The translations under genes were made by a program, and so were the position numbers. 64,000 nt of DNA from Siniperca chuatsi (taxonomy: Eukaryota; Chordata; Actinopteri; Centrarchiformes; Sinipercidae), in NCBI RefSeq assembly GCF_020085105.1, contig NC_058051.1:20845955-20909954 (forward strand), given 5' to 3'. The notes under the pieces were generated by a model. That model ran no database searches, had not been told where the DNA came from, and saw nothing but the letters and a program-made list of their open reading frames with translations. Each line of letters opens with the position of its first letter. Position 1 is the first letter of the stretch. Positions 1-23,648 of this stretch are shown one piece after another.

Positions 1-1017
1 TGATTAGAGAGGCTGCTGTCAGTCATTTTAAACATTTCCATGTGAGCAGTAATGTCACAGCAAATATCGTGGGACAGCGAGTTGAGAGATTTAAATAATG
101 AAGTTACGCTGCCGTGCCTTGTGTGTAAATGCACACAGTGTCTCTCTTAATGGGGAGGTCCTTCATGTATTTCACCCACCCGCAACCCATCCACTATTAA
201 TGAGAATGTTAATTTTTATGACACGGCCCGCCCGATCCGTGGATTATCCGCGGTCTTAACTGCGATCCATGCATCACTGTGGTGGTATGCTGCTACACAG
301 GTATGATTGGAGTTCTCAAGTTCATTATGGCTTTTGCAGTTCTGTGTGAAGTTGCCTAACTCACATAATGAGCCTTATTTTGAAACCTGCATTCAGCTGT
401 GCTGTTAGGATGGCATTGTTGTAAGCCTATTCCTTGTCAGTCACATTATGTTTCAGTAATAACTGGTGTGCTTTCTGCTTGGGTGGTTTTCAGTGAACAC
501 AAATATTGCCATAGTCTAGAGTCACACAATCCATTGTTTCCTTGTCTTGTGATTTGTGAGTGAAATGGCGGTAGGCCTGCTCGGTCTATTGAACTGTAGA
601 GGCATAGCTGCTCAGCTGGACTGGTTCAGTCTTTAACCATTAGGTGTGTGATTATCGTCTGACATACAAGCTTGACTAATATGAGGGGGGGGGGTTACTG
701 TCCCTTTAAAAATATAGAAAATACACATGCATGCACTCACTATAGGATTATGTGCCTGGTTGGCACAAATGCACAACAAGACTTTAATCACAAATCACCT
801 AATTTTAGAAAACATTTGTGTACATTAAAACATATTTATTTATAGCTGAGACCTTAACCTTCATCATTTGCTGCTCGTTAGAATATTCATAACATAAATT
901 ATGCCACAGAAATACGACAGAGAGTGAAAAGTGTGCCAACCAACCCGGTTTCACATGCCTCCCAGACTGCCTGAAGTGTTCAACCACTGTCTCCACCCAT
1001 CACACTTCCTCCTCCCC

Positions 1018-1049
<32 letters not shown>

Positions 1050-2574
1050 GGAGAGAGGGAGTGTTTTTAAAACCAGACAACTTTAAGAAGACTTGGAGCA
1101 GTATAGTCCTGTACTCTTTCTCTTCCACCTGTGGCAGACTTAAAGCATTCAACAGAAGCCCGTTTAGAAAGGTAATCCTGAAACAAACATACAATACTGA
1201 AGCTGTTGGGACTCTCCTTGCTGGGGGAGAGAACTTGTAGCACGTTTTCTTTCCTGTCGGGTCAGTTTTACAAGTTGTCTTGTGTGAATGTTGGGCTGTT
1301 CTTGTTAGGTATGCCTTTCTACTATTATGGGGCCACAAGATGAGAGGGTGTTATTAGATTAGAATGAGTAAGTGTCTTGGTGTGATTTAGTAAAAAAGCT
1401 GAACTCAGCTACCTCATGGCATAAACAAATGCAAAAAATTTGTGACAGCACCTAACTTCATTACATGTGTAATGTAGTACTGCTGTTCTCTCAGCTGCAC
1501 AATTGTGTTTCTGGTGTCACATTTCTCTGTTTGTAACAAGTAGGGGGAGGGGGGAAAACAAGAGGTAGATGCAATATTATCAACTTTTCAGTTAAAGTTC
1601 ATCATTGATTTATTGATTTAAATTTATAAAAGTTTGCTTTATGAGACAGGATTTGGTATCTTTTTCACAGCATCATCACTGAAATCATCCTGGCATCATT
1701 CAACACCAGTCCCAGCTAAATTTGTATTTAAAGTACAAGGTTGACCATAAAAAAAGACATGAGGTAAGGACAAAATTCCTTGTAGCATCCTGAAAATATG
1801 CTTAAAGAACAAGGCTGATAGTAATCTATATTTTGCTATTGTCTACAAATCCAATGAAGAGACCAAAACCAACAATGTGTCAGTTCGTCTCTCAATACTT
1901 CCCTACCCTGTCTGTGGCATGATCATTACTCAAGATGAAAAAAGGTCACACATGTACATTCAGTTGCCAGTTTATCAGGTACACCTAGCTAAAACTAATG
2001 CAGTCTAATACAAGAGTCCTGCAATTAATCCTACCTTCATGAAGGTTATTGTGTTCAGCTTTTGTTGAAACAGTTTTAAGGAAGGAGTTGATTCAACTGC
2101 ATTATGATTACCTAATAAACTGGCAACTTAGTATTTACTATATTTAAAAAAAAAGGCTAAATCATTTCCTAAAACAGCTGGGCACTGTGGATTTTAGAAA
2201 ACGTTACTCAAACTTGAGTGGAGAGTGCATCTATTGGGGGACTATTTTCAGCTGAATATTTGGTGCACTGGTGAGTATTTACGACAGCAGGATGGTTGAT
2301 GTAGGATCATCTCAAAATGAATACAGTGCTGTGTTCATTGTGATGGAGGAACATGTCAGCCAGTGCAACGCTGGGGCTCATTTATGTGTTTGTAATAGTT
2401 TATGGAGGTCTATTAAGCTACAGCAAGTACTTATTAGGATCAATTAATTGTTGATTTTGGTCTTTTCATTTGTTGACAATAGGAAAAATATGGAATACCA
2501 CCAGACTTATTCTTATTGTCTGAGTGCATCACTGATCTTAAAATGGTTTAATGTAATATGATCATGTTTCACAG
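1..2574. other. AT-rich non-coding stretch upstream of the phosphatase exons
   Basis: No exon is recognisable here. The stretch probably contains introns of the phosphatase gene, because its extracellular and membrane exons must lie upstream of 2575, but I could not identify them. It holds a (GA)n run at 1018-1043 and a small inverted-repeat element at 1962-2128. The ORFs of 63-112 codons on the minus strand are short and low-complexity, with no family resemblance. Confidence 0.5.
1962..2128. mobile_element. Short MITE-like element with 19-bp terminal inverted repeats
   Basis: The left end AGTTGCCAGTTTATCAGGT and the right end ACCTAATAAACTGGCAACT are inverted copies with one mismatch, 167 bp end to end. 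The interior is not coding. A fragment related to the right end (acctaataaggtggcc) recurs near 28023. The size and ends fit a non-autonomous DNA transposon common in teleosts; the superfamily is not assigned. Confidence 0.7.
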
Positions 2575-5500
2575 GGTGCAAACTTTCTCAAGAGCGCAAA
2601 TTCTACAGGAGTTTAGTTTTCGATGCCAGGCACTTGCAGCCAATGACAACAGAGGCTTTAAACGGGAGTTTGAGGTAACTAGTATGGTTTAGAATTGAAC
2701 TTGGATTAGATTTCAGATTTATGAAGCTAGAAGTGTTTGTCGTGTCTAATGTCTTTGCTCTGTGAAGGAGCTAAATGAAGTTGGCAAAGACCTCCAAACC
2801 AGAGTGGGGGACTCGGAGGCCAACAGAGAAAAGAACAGATACCCCTTCATATTGCCATGTAAGTGCAAAACTCATCATACTAGAACAGATTACTGCAAGT
2901 GTGTGTGGCAATGTATGAGACTTTTATTTGTCTGCTTTCTATTTTCTGACCACATCTGGTTATAGATGACCACTGTCGGGTGAGGCTGTCTGTTCAAAAC
3001 TCCCATCCACATACCGACTACATCAATGCAAATTTTGTGCCTGTAAGAACTCATTCACTTCAAGCACATTTTTTCTGTCAGACATTTTCATTACTTTGTC
3101 TTCCTGCTTTACCGCCTGTCCGTTTCTACATCTGTCTGCATCTGTTAATGACTGTGTGTCTGTATTCAGGGTGGAGGATCAGAAAGAGACTTCATCTGTA
3201 CCCAGGGTCCTTTGCACAACACCATGGCTGACTTCTGGAGGATGGTGTGGGAGCAAAACGTCAGGATAATCGTCATGGTGACAGCTCTGAGACACAAGGA
3301 CATAGTGAGAAAGACACGCTCAGTTTGTGTTTATGTGTGTGTCTGTGTGTGTTGGTGTGTGTGTGTGTGCCTGTTATATGGTAAACTCTATTTACCTCTG
3401 ACTCCTCTGATGACATGTTTCCTTATTTTAAATTTGGGGAACATTGGGGACATTTTGGGGAAATATGCTTATTCTCTCTCTTGCCAAGACTTAGATGAGA
3501 AGATTGATACCACTCTCATGTTTGTACGCTAAATATGAAGCTACAGTCAGAAGATGGTAAACTTAGCTTAGAATAAAAACTGGACATATCCTCCCACGAA
3601 AAACAAGAGCTTTAGTCATTTCAGCAAATGCGCAAAAACTATTTGTGTTTATGTTCAAGTGATCCAGTCCTCCAGCGGCCGTAGGGATTATGACTTGTCA
3701 ATTGGGAGCAAAGGAGGAAGTCAGGTGACGTTATTATAAAGCAACAAAGTCCGCAGAGGGAAATGGTTGCGGTGGATGGATGGGTCAACAAAATACTGGA
3801 CTTTAACTTGGGAGACCACTGTTTGTTTCCAATTTCCTAACGACAGTCAGCGTTAGTTTCTTTTAACCACGAACATGGTCGTCCCCTAACCTTAAGGTTA
3901 ACCCAAACGATGATCTTTCCCTAACCCTTACCAAGTAGTTTTTGTGCCTTAACCTATCCAAACCTTAACCATAGTGGTGTATGATCAGAGAATGGTTTTG
4001 TGTTTGAAACAGTGATTTGTAATTTTGTAAAGGGAAAGACGAGCGATGTTGTCCTGTTGATGGTGGCGTCTGATCAGAAAACACTTACATGTGTTGTTCT
4101 GGAGGGCAATGACAAACTACGTATTTTGTCGTTGGATTTGAAGAACTTATCTGGTTCTGTTCAAAGGTAACAAAATCCACCTACCAGCAGATCTAAAGTT
4201 CACAAATTAACACATTGTATCTAATTTCTTTAATGCACACAAAATCTAAATGAGTAAAAATGACAAGTTGTGTTTTTACAAGGAGTTATGTACCAGACCT
4301 TGTTGTCACGGTGAGGTTGCCAGGCAACCAGCAGAGATAGGAAGTTTCTGCAGTTTCTGGAAATAGTCCAGCACATTACAAAACAACAACTTTTTACAGT
4401 TTTCACACTTCAGTTTTTGTGCGGATTACACAAGCGAGATATAACATTTTAATTAGTGAGCTTTAGAGGTGCTGGTAGGTGCATTTTGTTATCTTCGGAC
4501 AGAGCTACCTAGTAGCTAGGGGTCTCCCCATTTCCAGTCTTTGTGCTAAGCTATCCGGCTGATGGTGGTATCTTCATATTTACCGTACAGACATGAGAGT
4601 GGTATCAATCTTCACATCTAACTCTCAATAAGAAAGCGATAAGTCAAACTATTCCTTTAATAAACATAATATGAGGAAATTCTTTAAAAAATTGCCCTTG
4701 TCCCTTACATGTATCTCTGTGTGCAGGTGCTGTGTGATCTGTATTGGCCTCTGGAACAAGGGACAGTTTATCATGGACTGATCCAAGTGACGACAGTGAC
4801 CCGCAAACAAGGTCCAGATTATTTTAGCACCACCATTAACCTCAGACAGGTGAGCGAAAGATACATCCATCATCCCCTTTGGTGCCTTTTAACTGCTGCT
4901 GTTGACTTGTGTGTGCACTGACCGTGCCACTAATCAATCAAAGAAGAAGTCCTTGTGGTTGGATTAAAGGAAAGTGTTTGTGTTTCAGAGAGATTGTCCA
5001 ACAGACCGGATAATCACACACTACTATTACCCTTCCTGGCCAGACCAGGGCATCCCTAAAAAATCATCTTCACTCTGTGCCTTCACTGAGCATGTGCGGC
5101 AGCATTTGGAAACCAGTCCTCGCCTGGGGCCAGCTGTGGTGCACTGCAGGTCTGACCTCTGACTTTCAGCCCATCATCCTCTCCTTCAGGAAACCCATTA
5201 CTCACTTACGTTAAAAATGTGTCCCATTCAATATTAATCCTGTAGAGTTTTCAGAGGCTTATCAATCAGATGGTGCATGAGATGTGCATGTGTGTAAAGT
5301 GAATCCTCTCTTTATGTGTTTCAGTGCAGGTGTTGGGCGTTCAGGGACATTTGTGACATTGTTGTGGCTGATGCAGCTTTGTGCGAGGGGCATCCGGCCT
5401 GATATCCGGGCTGCTGTGGAGGACCTACGGCTACATCGAATGTGGATGGTCCAGAATCTGGTCAGTCCAGTAGTAACACTCACCTGCAGTGGTGGACGTA

Positions 5501-7183
5501 GTATTGAGATCTTTTATTTAAGTAAAAGCAGCAATAACAAAGTAAATATGTAATCCATGATCAGTAAAAGTCCTGCATTACAAAATTTAATTCATGCAAA
5601 AGTACAAAAGTATTAGCAGCAGCATTAAACCTCTGGGTAGTTTAATCTACAGTATAACAATGCTTCATATTTTATAAACTGATATGTTTTGTATGTAAAA
5701 TCTTTTGAAAAGTAACCTATAGCATACAGATAAATGTAGTGGAATAAGAAGTAAAATTTTTCCCTCTAAAATGTTATGGAATAGAAGTATCAAGTAACAT
5801 AAAATGGAACTACTTGAGTCAAGTACAAGTATCTCAAAATTGTAGTTAAGTACAGTACTTGAGTTAATGTACTTACTGGTCACCTGGAAGAGTCATCAGA
5901 CTCTTTGTGAAATTTGATAATGGGATGAATTTATTATTGACTGCTTTAAGTTTACTTAGTTGTGAAAGACTATTCGGTATATTAAGTATTAATACCACCA
6001 TGTAAACATACTTTATTAGAAGGCCAGGTCTTTGCAGTCAAAATTTTGCCTGAGTAAAGTAAGTAATATCAGCAAACTACTGTCCTTAAATTAAAGTTAA
6101 GTAAAAGTACTCATTTTAAGGAATAGTTCAACATTTTGAGAGGTACATGTATTCGCTTTCTTGCCGGCAGTTGGAAAATTGATACCCTATATAAGTAAAT
6201 ATAAAGCTACAGCCAGCAGCCAGTTAGCTTAGCATAGCATAAAGACTGGAAGCAGCTCTCCCTGTTTCCAGTCAAATATGTGGTATCAGTCTTCTCATCT
6301 TGGCAATAAAGCAAATAATTGTATTTCCCAAAACGTCAAACTATTTCTTTAATGTACTGTATAACGATGCATCATGGATGGAAGATAACTAGTAAGTAAT
6401 AATTGTCATATAAATGTAGTTGAGTTGAAGTTAATCATACAATATTTTCCTGTGAAATGTAGCAGAGTAGCAGAAAACTGAAATACTAAAGAAGTACAAG
6501 TACAATACCCCAGAATCATAATTTAATCACTGTATTTTCCACCACTGCTTGGTGGCATATTTTTTCTTACATAAAATGTACTTAATATTCAGTTAAATGG
6601 ATCATATTCCTATACTGTAGTATTAAGAGAATTTAAATGCCTGTAATTCACTCACATTGCTTTGTTATTATGACACTCATAAATCTATCATCTCCTTACT
6701 CATAACACACTGTGCGCTCTACTGTCCTCATTGCCTGCTCATTCCTTTATGTGTACTCAGGAGCAGTACATATTTGTTCATCAGTGTTTGCTACACTGGC
6801 TCAGTGGAGGAACCTCAACATGGTGAGAATACAGAAATAAGCTCCCAGTGAGCACTGACACACAAAATTCAAATTTCGGCACAGGCAGTGTGTTATTAGT
6901 CACTGCAATGTATGATGACATCTTAATTAGGTGTCTTTTCTTTCCCAGCAGCCCACAAACTCAGGGAGCCAGTTCAAATATTAACCAGCGCATTGAGGAT
7001 CGATCCCACAGCTCCTCAGCACGGGGAAACCGAGCAGGGAGGAGGAGACACCACCATCATCGACAGACACCTCCGTCAGACCAACCACAGAACACAGTGC
7101 AGCAGATTTTACACCCTAGGAACCTACTGAGGAGGTTACTACCTTCATCATCACTATTTAAGCCAGACTCACATGCCTCTTGA
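2575..7183 (+). CDS. Receptor-type protein tyrosine phosphatase, R3-like, catalytic part (5' end outside or unseen)
   Basis: Visible exons: 2575-2674, 2768-2858, 2966-3042, about 3170-3303, 4728-4849, about 4988-5149, 5325-5460, 6761-6822, about 6949-7183. Together they encode one complete tyrosine phosphatase domain. Family landmarks in order: a juxtamembrane stretch ending [21 protein letters not shown], the WPD loop (SWPDQGIP), the catalytic P-loop [12 protein letters not shown] split by an intron, and the Q-loop ([11 protein letters not shown]). All catalytic residues (Cys, Arg, Asp, Gln) are present, so the domain looks active. It would remove phosphate from tyrosines of membrane-proximal proteins. 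There is no second phosphatase domain, which fits R3-class receptors (PTPRB/H/J/O/Q/V). I cannot choose the member because the fibronectin repeats and membrane segment are not visible. The tail after the domain is about 78 residues, basic ([10 protein letters not shown]), and lacks tyrosine. It ends at TGA 7181-7183. Confidence 0.85.
3321..3371. repeat. Imperfect (TG)n tract
   Basis: TG-rich microsatellite a few tens of bases downstream of the 5' splice site at 3303/3304 of the phosphatase gene. Confidence 0.75.
3430..4660. mobile_element. Large fold-back (MITE-like) element in a phosphatase intron
   Basis: The left arm (3450-3540) and right arm (4573-4660) are inverted copies over roughly 60-90 bp, including the shared core GATTGATACCACTCTCATGT. 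A second inner inverted pair is seen at about 4157-4190 against 4470-4506. The outer end reads TTAAAGGAATAGTTTGAC on the minus strand. A compact copy of the same family lies at 6116-6352 and a terminal fragment at 21222-21269. No transposase coding is seen. The family is abundant in percomorph introns; its superfamily is not assigned here. Confidence 0.7.
5487..6547. mobile_element. hAT-like non-autonomous element, interrupted by another element
   Basis: Perfect 10-bp terminal inverted repeats CAGTGGTGGA / TCCACCACTG bound about 1.06 kb of sequence full of motifs like AAGTACAAGTATC and CTTGAGT. This is the widespread teleost repeat with CAGTGGTGGA ends. I see no clean 8-bp target duplication outside the ends. 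A fold-back element (6116-6352) is inserted within it. No coding capacity is seen. It sits in the intron between the phosphatase P-loop and Q-loop exons. Confidence 0.65.
6116..6352. mobile_element. Compact fold-back MITE nested in the hAT-like element
   Basis: The left end TTAAGGAATAGTTCAACATT and the right end, which on the minus strand reads TTAAAGAAATAGTTTGACGT, are inverted near-copies. The interior shares ATAAAGCTACAGCCAGCAGCC with the larger relative at 3430-4660. At 237 bp this looks like a short derivative. It is younger than the hAT-like element that it splits. Confidence 0.7.
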
Positions 7184-8889
7184 ACTCATATACTGTGAAA
7201 CTGATGATGTAAAAAACAAGCAAGGTACTGGGTTATAAACAAAAAAGCCCTCATACAGTATCAGAATCAGAAATACTTTATACTTAATGTACCTGAGAAG
7301 GAAGGAGAAAGACTGCAGAAATAATGCTGTGTATGCTGTATTACAAGCCCTGCAGGCAGAAAACTGGTCTTACGAGCACGACTGCTGGTAAAGAAACCAC
7401 AGACGCAGCAGTTCATATTGTTATCAGAAAGGAAAATTAAGAAAAGAACCTGCCATTCAGGGAAAACTGGTTCCTCTACTGTGACTTACCATGAGATTAA
7501 TGAGAACAATGATGAGGCTGCCAACTATGTGTGCAGTTAAACACTGAGGATGATACTCAGTCGGGTCACTTAAAACAGAAAACACTCATGTGAACCCAAA
7601 GTGCCTCCTGTGTACAGCTAATGAATGTTTGGACAATTAATTGTTTTTGTAACTTTGTTTTGCCTCCACTACTGATAATTATGTTGTGAAATGACTTTTA
7701 TTTAGGGTTTTTTGTTTGAAAAATCATTGTGCACCATTTTATATTACACAATGCAGGCTCAGTACTTAAGGATGCATGTGCAGGATTGATAGCAGACTTG
7801 CTAGAAAGGCAGACACATGGTACAGTGGCTGTACAAAAAAGGTCATGTTTCAAAAACACACAGGCACTGCCATTCTCCTTAGATGACTGAAACCTATTAC
7901 AGTACATGAAGGAGCTATGAGTATTATACATTATAGAACATTAAGGGCTAACCCACTTTTTAGAGTCTTTCATCTGTCATGTAATAAACATGTATGATAC
8001 AATAGATCCCTCTTCGGGTGAGTTTTGGGGTTGGTGATGGACAGAAGAGAGAAAAGAGGATCCAGCAGCAGTCTGAATCCCTCGCCCTCCCACTTCCACG
8101 TCTCCACCATGTGACAAGTGCTAGTAGCTGCAGGTGGAGTAGCGGCACTGTATTGCAACAAAGTCCATGTCCTGTTGTGATTCAATGCTGCTGAGCTAGT
8201 CCAACAGGGGGCGCTAAGCCCAAACAGCATTCAATAACAAGCAAGTCATCTCCAGAGTTTGGTGTGTCCACCTGTGAACTCAGCTCAGGACAGATGAGAG
8301 TGAAATACAGAGGGAGAATTCACACAACTTGAAAATGAGCTTTTAGCCTGTGTTTGGCTACTTAATGCAGTCTTAATACCACTGAGGTATTCACTGTGAG
8401 ACTTAACAAGGCAGATGTGGGAAAGAGCGACAAAGAGGGATGTCTATGAAAAGCAGCATAGCGCAGGCCAACCCCAGTGAAAATATATATGAAATATATT
8501 ACAGAATAAAACAATAAGGTACAGATAATTAACAATTGTTCCAGACTATCGGTAAGGAGAACCAACAGATAAAATAACATTTAAATTAGAGTTCAGGTCC
8601 AATAAAAAGATTAGACACTTCATCCTTTGGCCAAACAAAAAGAAAACTCGTGGTAAGGTTGAGTGATTGCCTCAATAAGACAAATTATCACCTGTATTGG
8701 TTGTCTGTGTATGTACAGTCCGTGTGTGTTAGATATGCTGACACAGAATGAATATAAACATATACATGCCACCCTTAAAGACCACAGGAGGGTGTGAGAG
8801 AATAGAAAACTACTAATAATGAGCAATCAAAGGCTGGGTGAAGAGAGAGAGGAAGAGTCTAGTGCATTTATCATTCTTCTCCAGTCCAA
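7184..8889. other. Convergent intergenic stretch: phosphatase 3' UTR and qrich1 3' UTR
   Basis: The stretch lies between the phosphatase stop codon (plus) and the qrich1 stop codon (minus) and probably contains both 3' UTRs. I see no exon-like sequence. A CTCF-like motif lies at 8201-8216. Confidence 0.5.
8201..8216 (+). promoter_or_regulatory. CTCF-like motif
   Basis: CCAACAGGGGGCGCTA differs from the vertebrate CTCF core (CCASYAGRKGGCRS) at one position. It lies between two convergent genes. This is a motif match by eye only. Confidence 0.4.
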
Positions 8890-14800
<5,911 letters not shown>

Positions 14801-15429
14801 TGCTGCTGTCAGTGTCTTCTTCTATATGGGGGAGGGTCCTGAAGAAAGGTGGAATTAATTTAGGATTGAAAAGAAAAGCAAGAAGACAGCGTCACGATTT
14901 TTGAAGTAACATTGAAAAGGACAAAAACGCTGCGCTGACACTATCCAACAGATCACTGTCCAGTAGTAACACAGACAGATGGTAATACGAAGGGGTTAAT
15001 TCTAGCTGAGTGTGTTCGAGCAGGGACAAAAGCGCGGCCACTTTCCAAATCCGATGCAGTATACACAGTAGCGGTGGAAACTGCTGCATAATGAAAACAT
15101 GCAAGTTTTCCTACAACAATTAAGTTACGATTGTGTGCATGTAATAGCTATATAACGGTAAATCTAACAGCTGATTACACAACAAGCTAGGTTAGACAGG
15201 TACACGGCTAGCTAACTAGCCGCGTGTTGTTTGCAAATACGATCCAGCCACAGCTGTGTTTGGCAAAGTGTAATAATGCGACCATGAGCACAAACAACAA
15301 CACAGTAGCAACCTAGCTGGTGGTACGTAAACAGAACGCAACGGAAACTGGGGTTACTCTCTCCTGTCGTTAACGTTACACCGACTACATTTTTTTTGTT
15401 ATATCCAAAGCTAGCAGGCTAACGTTAGC

Positions 15430-15665
15430 AGGCGCGTTAGCTACCTCTCTTCCTCAACCGGGCCGAGGCTCGAGCCGCCCACAAGCGCTTCTCTACCCTC
15501 AAAACGTTGCTCCTCTTTCAACGAGCAGGGAAGCGAAGTGCTATTAACGTTTCTCTGTGGCTGGTTTATTCTTTATTTTTCGTGATTTTCGTCAGATGGC
15601 TATCTGTAGTTTTTCTTTTTCTTAACCACTCATATTTCGCTGGGCGCCATCTTACAACAGCGCCC
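15430..15665 (-). promoter_or_regulatory. Probable qrich1 promoter and 5' untranslated exon
   Basis: This GC- and CpG-richer patch lies 0.6-0.85 kb upstream of the qrich1 ATG, in AT-rich surroundings. On the minus strand it contains TAAGATGGCGC (about 15643-15653), a good match to the YY1 core AAGATGGCG often found at vertebrate start sites. No TATA box is seen. The exact transcription start and first exon limits cannot be read from sequence alone. Confidence 0.45.
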
Positions 15666-17014
15666 TCAGACCAATAAGCAAACGATTTGTAACTCTGTCG
15701 TGCTGTCGCGATATTTCCACCCCATGATATCGTGGTAACTGACGCTTGTAGGCTAGTCCGTTAAAGGCGACACACTAGGGCAAAGTATCCTACAATATCA
15801 GGTAGATGCCAGTCCACCTTAAAACCCAGTTATACCAGACAGACGCTCCTAGTGGTTCACTTGCTTCTGAATCTTTTAAGGGAGTCCTAAAGAGATGCGT
15901 TGAATATTTGGGTGGTGCTCAGGAGCTCTGGGCAGTTGAGGGTTAATTCCCACGCTTTACACTTCAGCGTGGTCTACATTTCCCACACTGGTTTCTGTTT
16001 GAACCAAATATCTGCTTGAGTATTTACTGTAACAGCTTTCTTTTTCACAGATTAATATTAATAAAGCCCGAGATATTTTCCAACCTAAAAACATTCTTTA
16101 CTTCTCCTTTACATTTAAAACTTCTGGTTTATGCACCAATGCATACCATCTTTTTTGACTGATATCAGTATTGGTCCAATATGTGTTTTTTTTTTTTTTT
16201 TTTTTTTATAACACGATAAAGCTCACGTTATCTTGTGTTTTCTATAACCCACCCCTACATTGAATATGTGTGTGTGAAGGCACCAATAATCACAGCCAAA
16301 ATATCATATACTAAGTCAAACATTTGATTCTGATAGTAAAACATCATGGTCTAAAATATCACTGGTAGGAGAATACTGACATGAGCTTCAAAAACTTCAG
16401 GTTATTAACTCAGAGACATTGCAGGGTTGTTGTTTTTTGGAGTATTATTTATTTGTGTCTCCTGTCAAAAGGACACATGTGCACCTCTCTGAGTCTTAAA
16501 AAAAAAACATGATGGTTTGGCAGTGACTCACCACCTTTATAAGAAAGTCATCTATGGCATTTGAGAGCAAATACTCTGTGTAACACCAGCTTAGAGCCAA
16601 TATTAAATTTCTTTGTTGAACAGTCGTCAACGTTGCATACATTCACCAAAGAGGAAACAATGTAAGTGAATATTATTGCAGCAGATAAAAGAATCAAGAG
16701 GACTCTGACGCTGACTAACCAAGCTTGAGATTGAGCAAAGTGATACTGCAGTAATTTTGCTGGCCACAATTTTCTTAAGAATTCACAGCCGACAATCAAG
16801 AAACAAAATAATATTTTCCAATTTCAGTGAGACAGATCCATGCAAGAGAATTGCAGTATAGAAATATGGACATGTAATTATTACCGTATCTGATTTGAGA
16901 CAATCTCAGGCTAAGCAGTCTGTGCCCTTGCTGATGTTACACATTAAGTGATGCAAACAATTTGAACATCCGTGGGCTCGAGGGAAGCAGGAAGTGCGGC
17001 TTGATCTCAGTCAA
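15666..17014. other. Intergenic stretch between qars1 3' end and qrich1 promoter
   Basis: No coding signal is seen. The stretch includes a poly-T run near 16187-16207 and presumably the qars1 3' UTR nearest 17014. Confidence 0.5.
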
Positions 17015-22927
<5,913 letters not shown>

Positions 22928-23648
22928 TTTTCCACCGTATTCACCGGCTAGTTCGGAACCTCACAGACACACCACCACTGCACACGACTTTTCTCCTCGG
23001 AGAGGGAGGGAGGGAGGCGCGACTTCCTGTACACCTCAAAGAAAAAAACGAAATACAAAAGAAATACGCCAATAGGACACCGCGGGCAGGGATGGCATTG
23101 ACCAATCGCGAATGAGTTTGCTTGAAGTTATCGCCTACTACGAGCGAGAGAGCCAATCAGCAGTTGTGTTGACATCGATAAGGGAAGGGCAACCGGAATC
23201 TGGGTGATGTTGCATCATATTGACATTTCAGTAATTTCGGATAATTATTAATGTGAAGTTAGGACCATAATCACTTATTATTTATTTTAGATAACGTTTT
23301 GAATTACATGTACCTAAACTTTCCACTTTTCGAAAACTTTTCTTCTCAAACATGCGCAGCCTTGCAACGCTGTGTAAGGTCTTTGTTGTCCATCAGTGTC
23401 GACGCCAGCTAAAACAACTCCGAGAAAGTTATTTACGCTGGCTGCTGAAGAAGAATTGTACATTGAAGTTGTAGCTCCTCGTAAAAAGCCCTTTACATGA
23501 ATGTGTAGGTTTTATCACGCCCTATATGTCACATACATTACATCAAACCACGATGAGATTTATAATACCGGGACACTGTGGTAGCAGTATACGCTTGTTA
23601 TAACCTCTAAACAGCATTGTAACGTTAACTGTTAGCATCAAAACAGTT
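22928..23648. promoter_or_regulatory. Bidirectional promoter region between qars1 and ogg1
   Basis: The two start codons face away from each other across 721 bp. Three CCAAT boxes (CCAAT at 23069-23073, 23102-23106 and 23153-23157) lie within 90 bp in the middle, all in the same orientation and spaced 33 and 51 bp. The qars1 side has a GGGAGGGAGGGAGG run near 23006. No TATA box is evident near either start. CCAAT clusters of this kind are typical NF-Y targets in housekeeping bidirectional promoters; NF-Y use is inferred. Confidence 0.6.
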
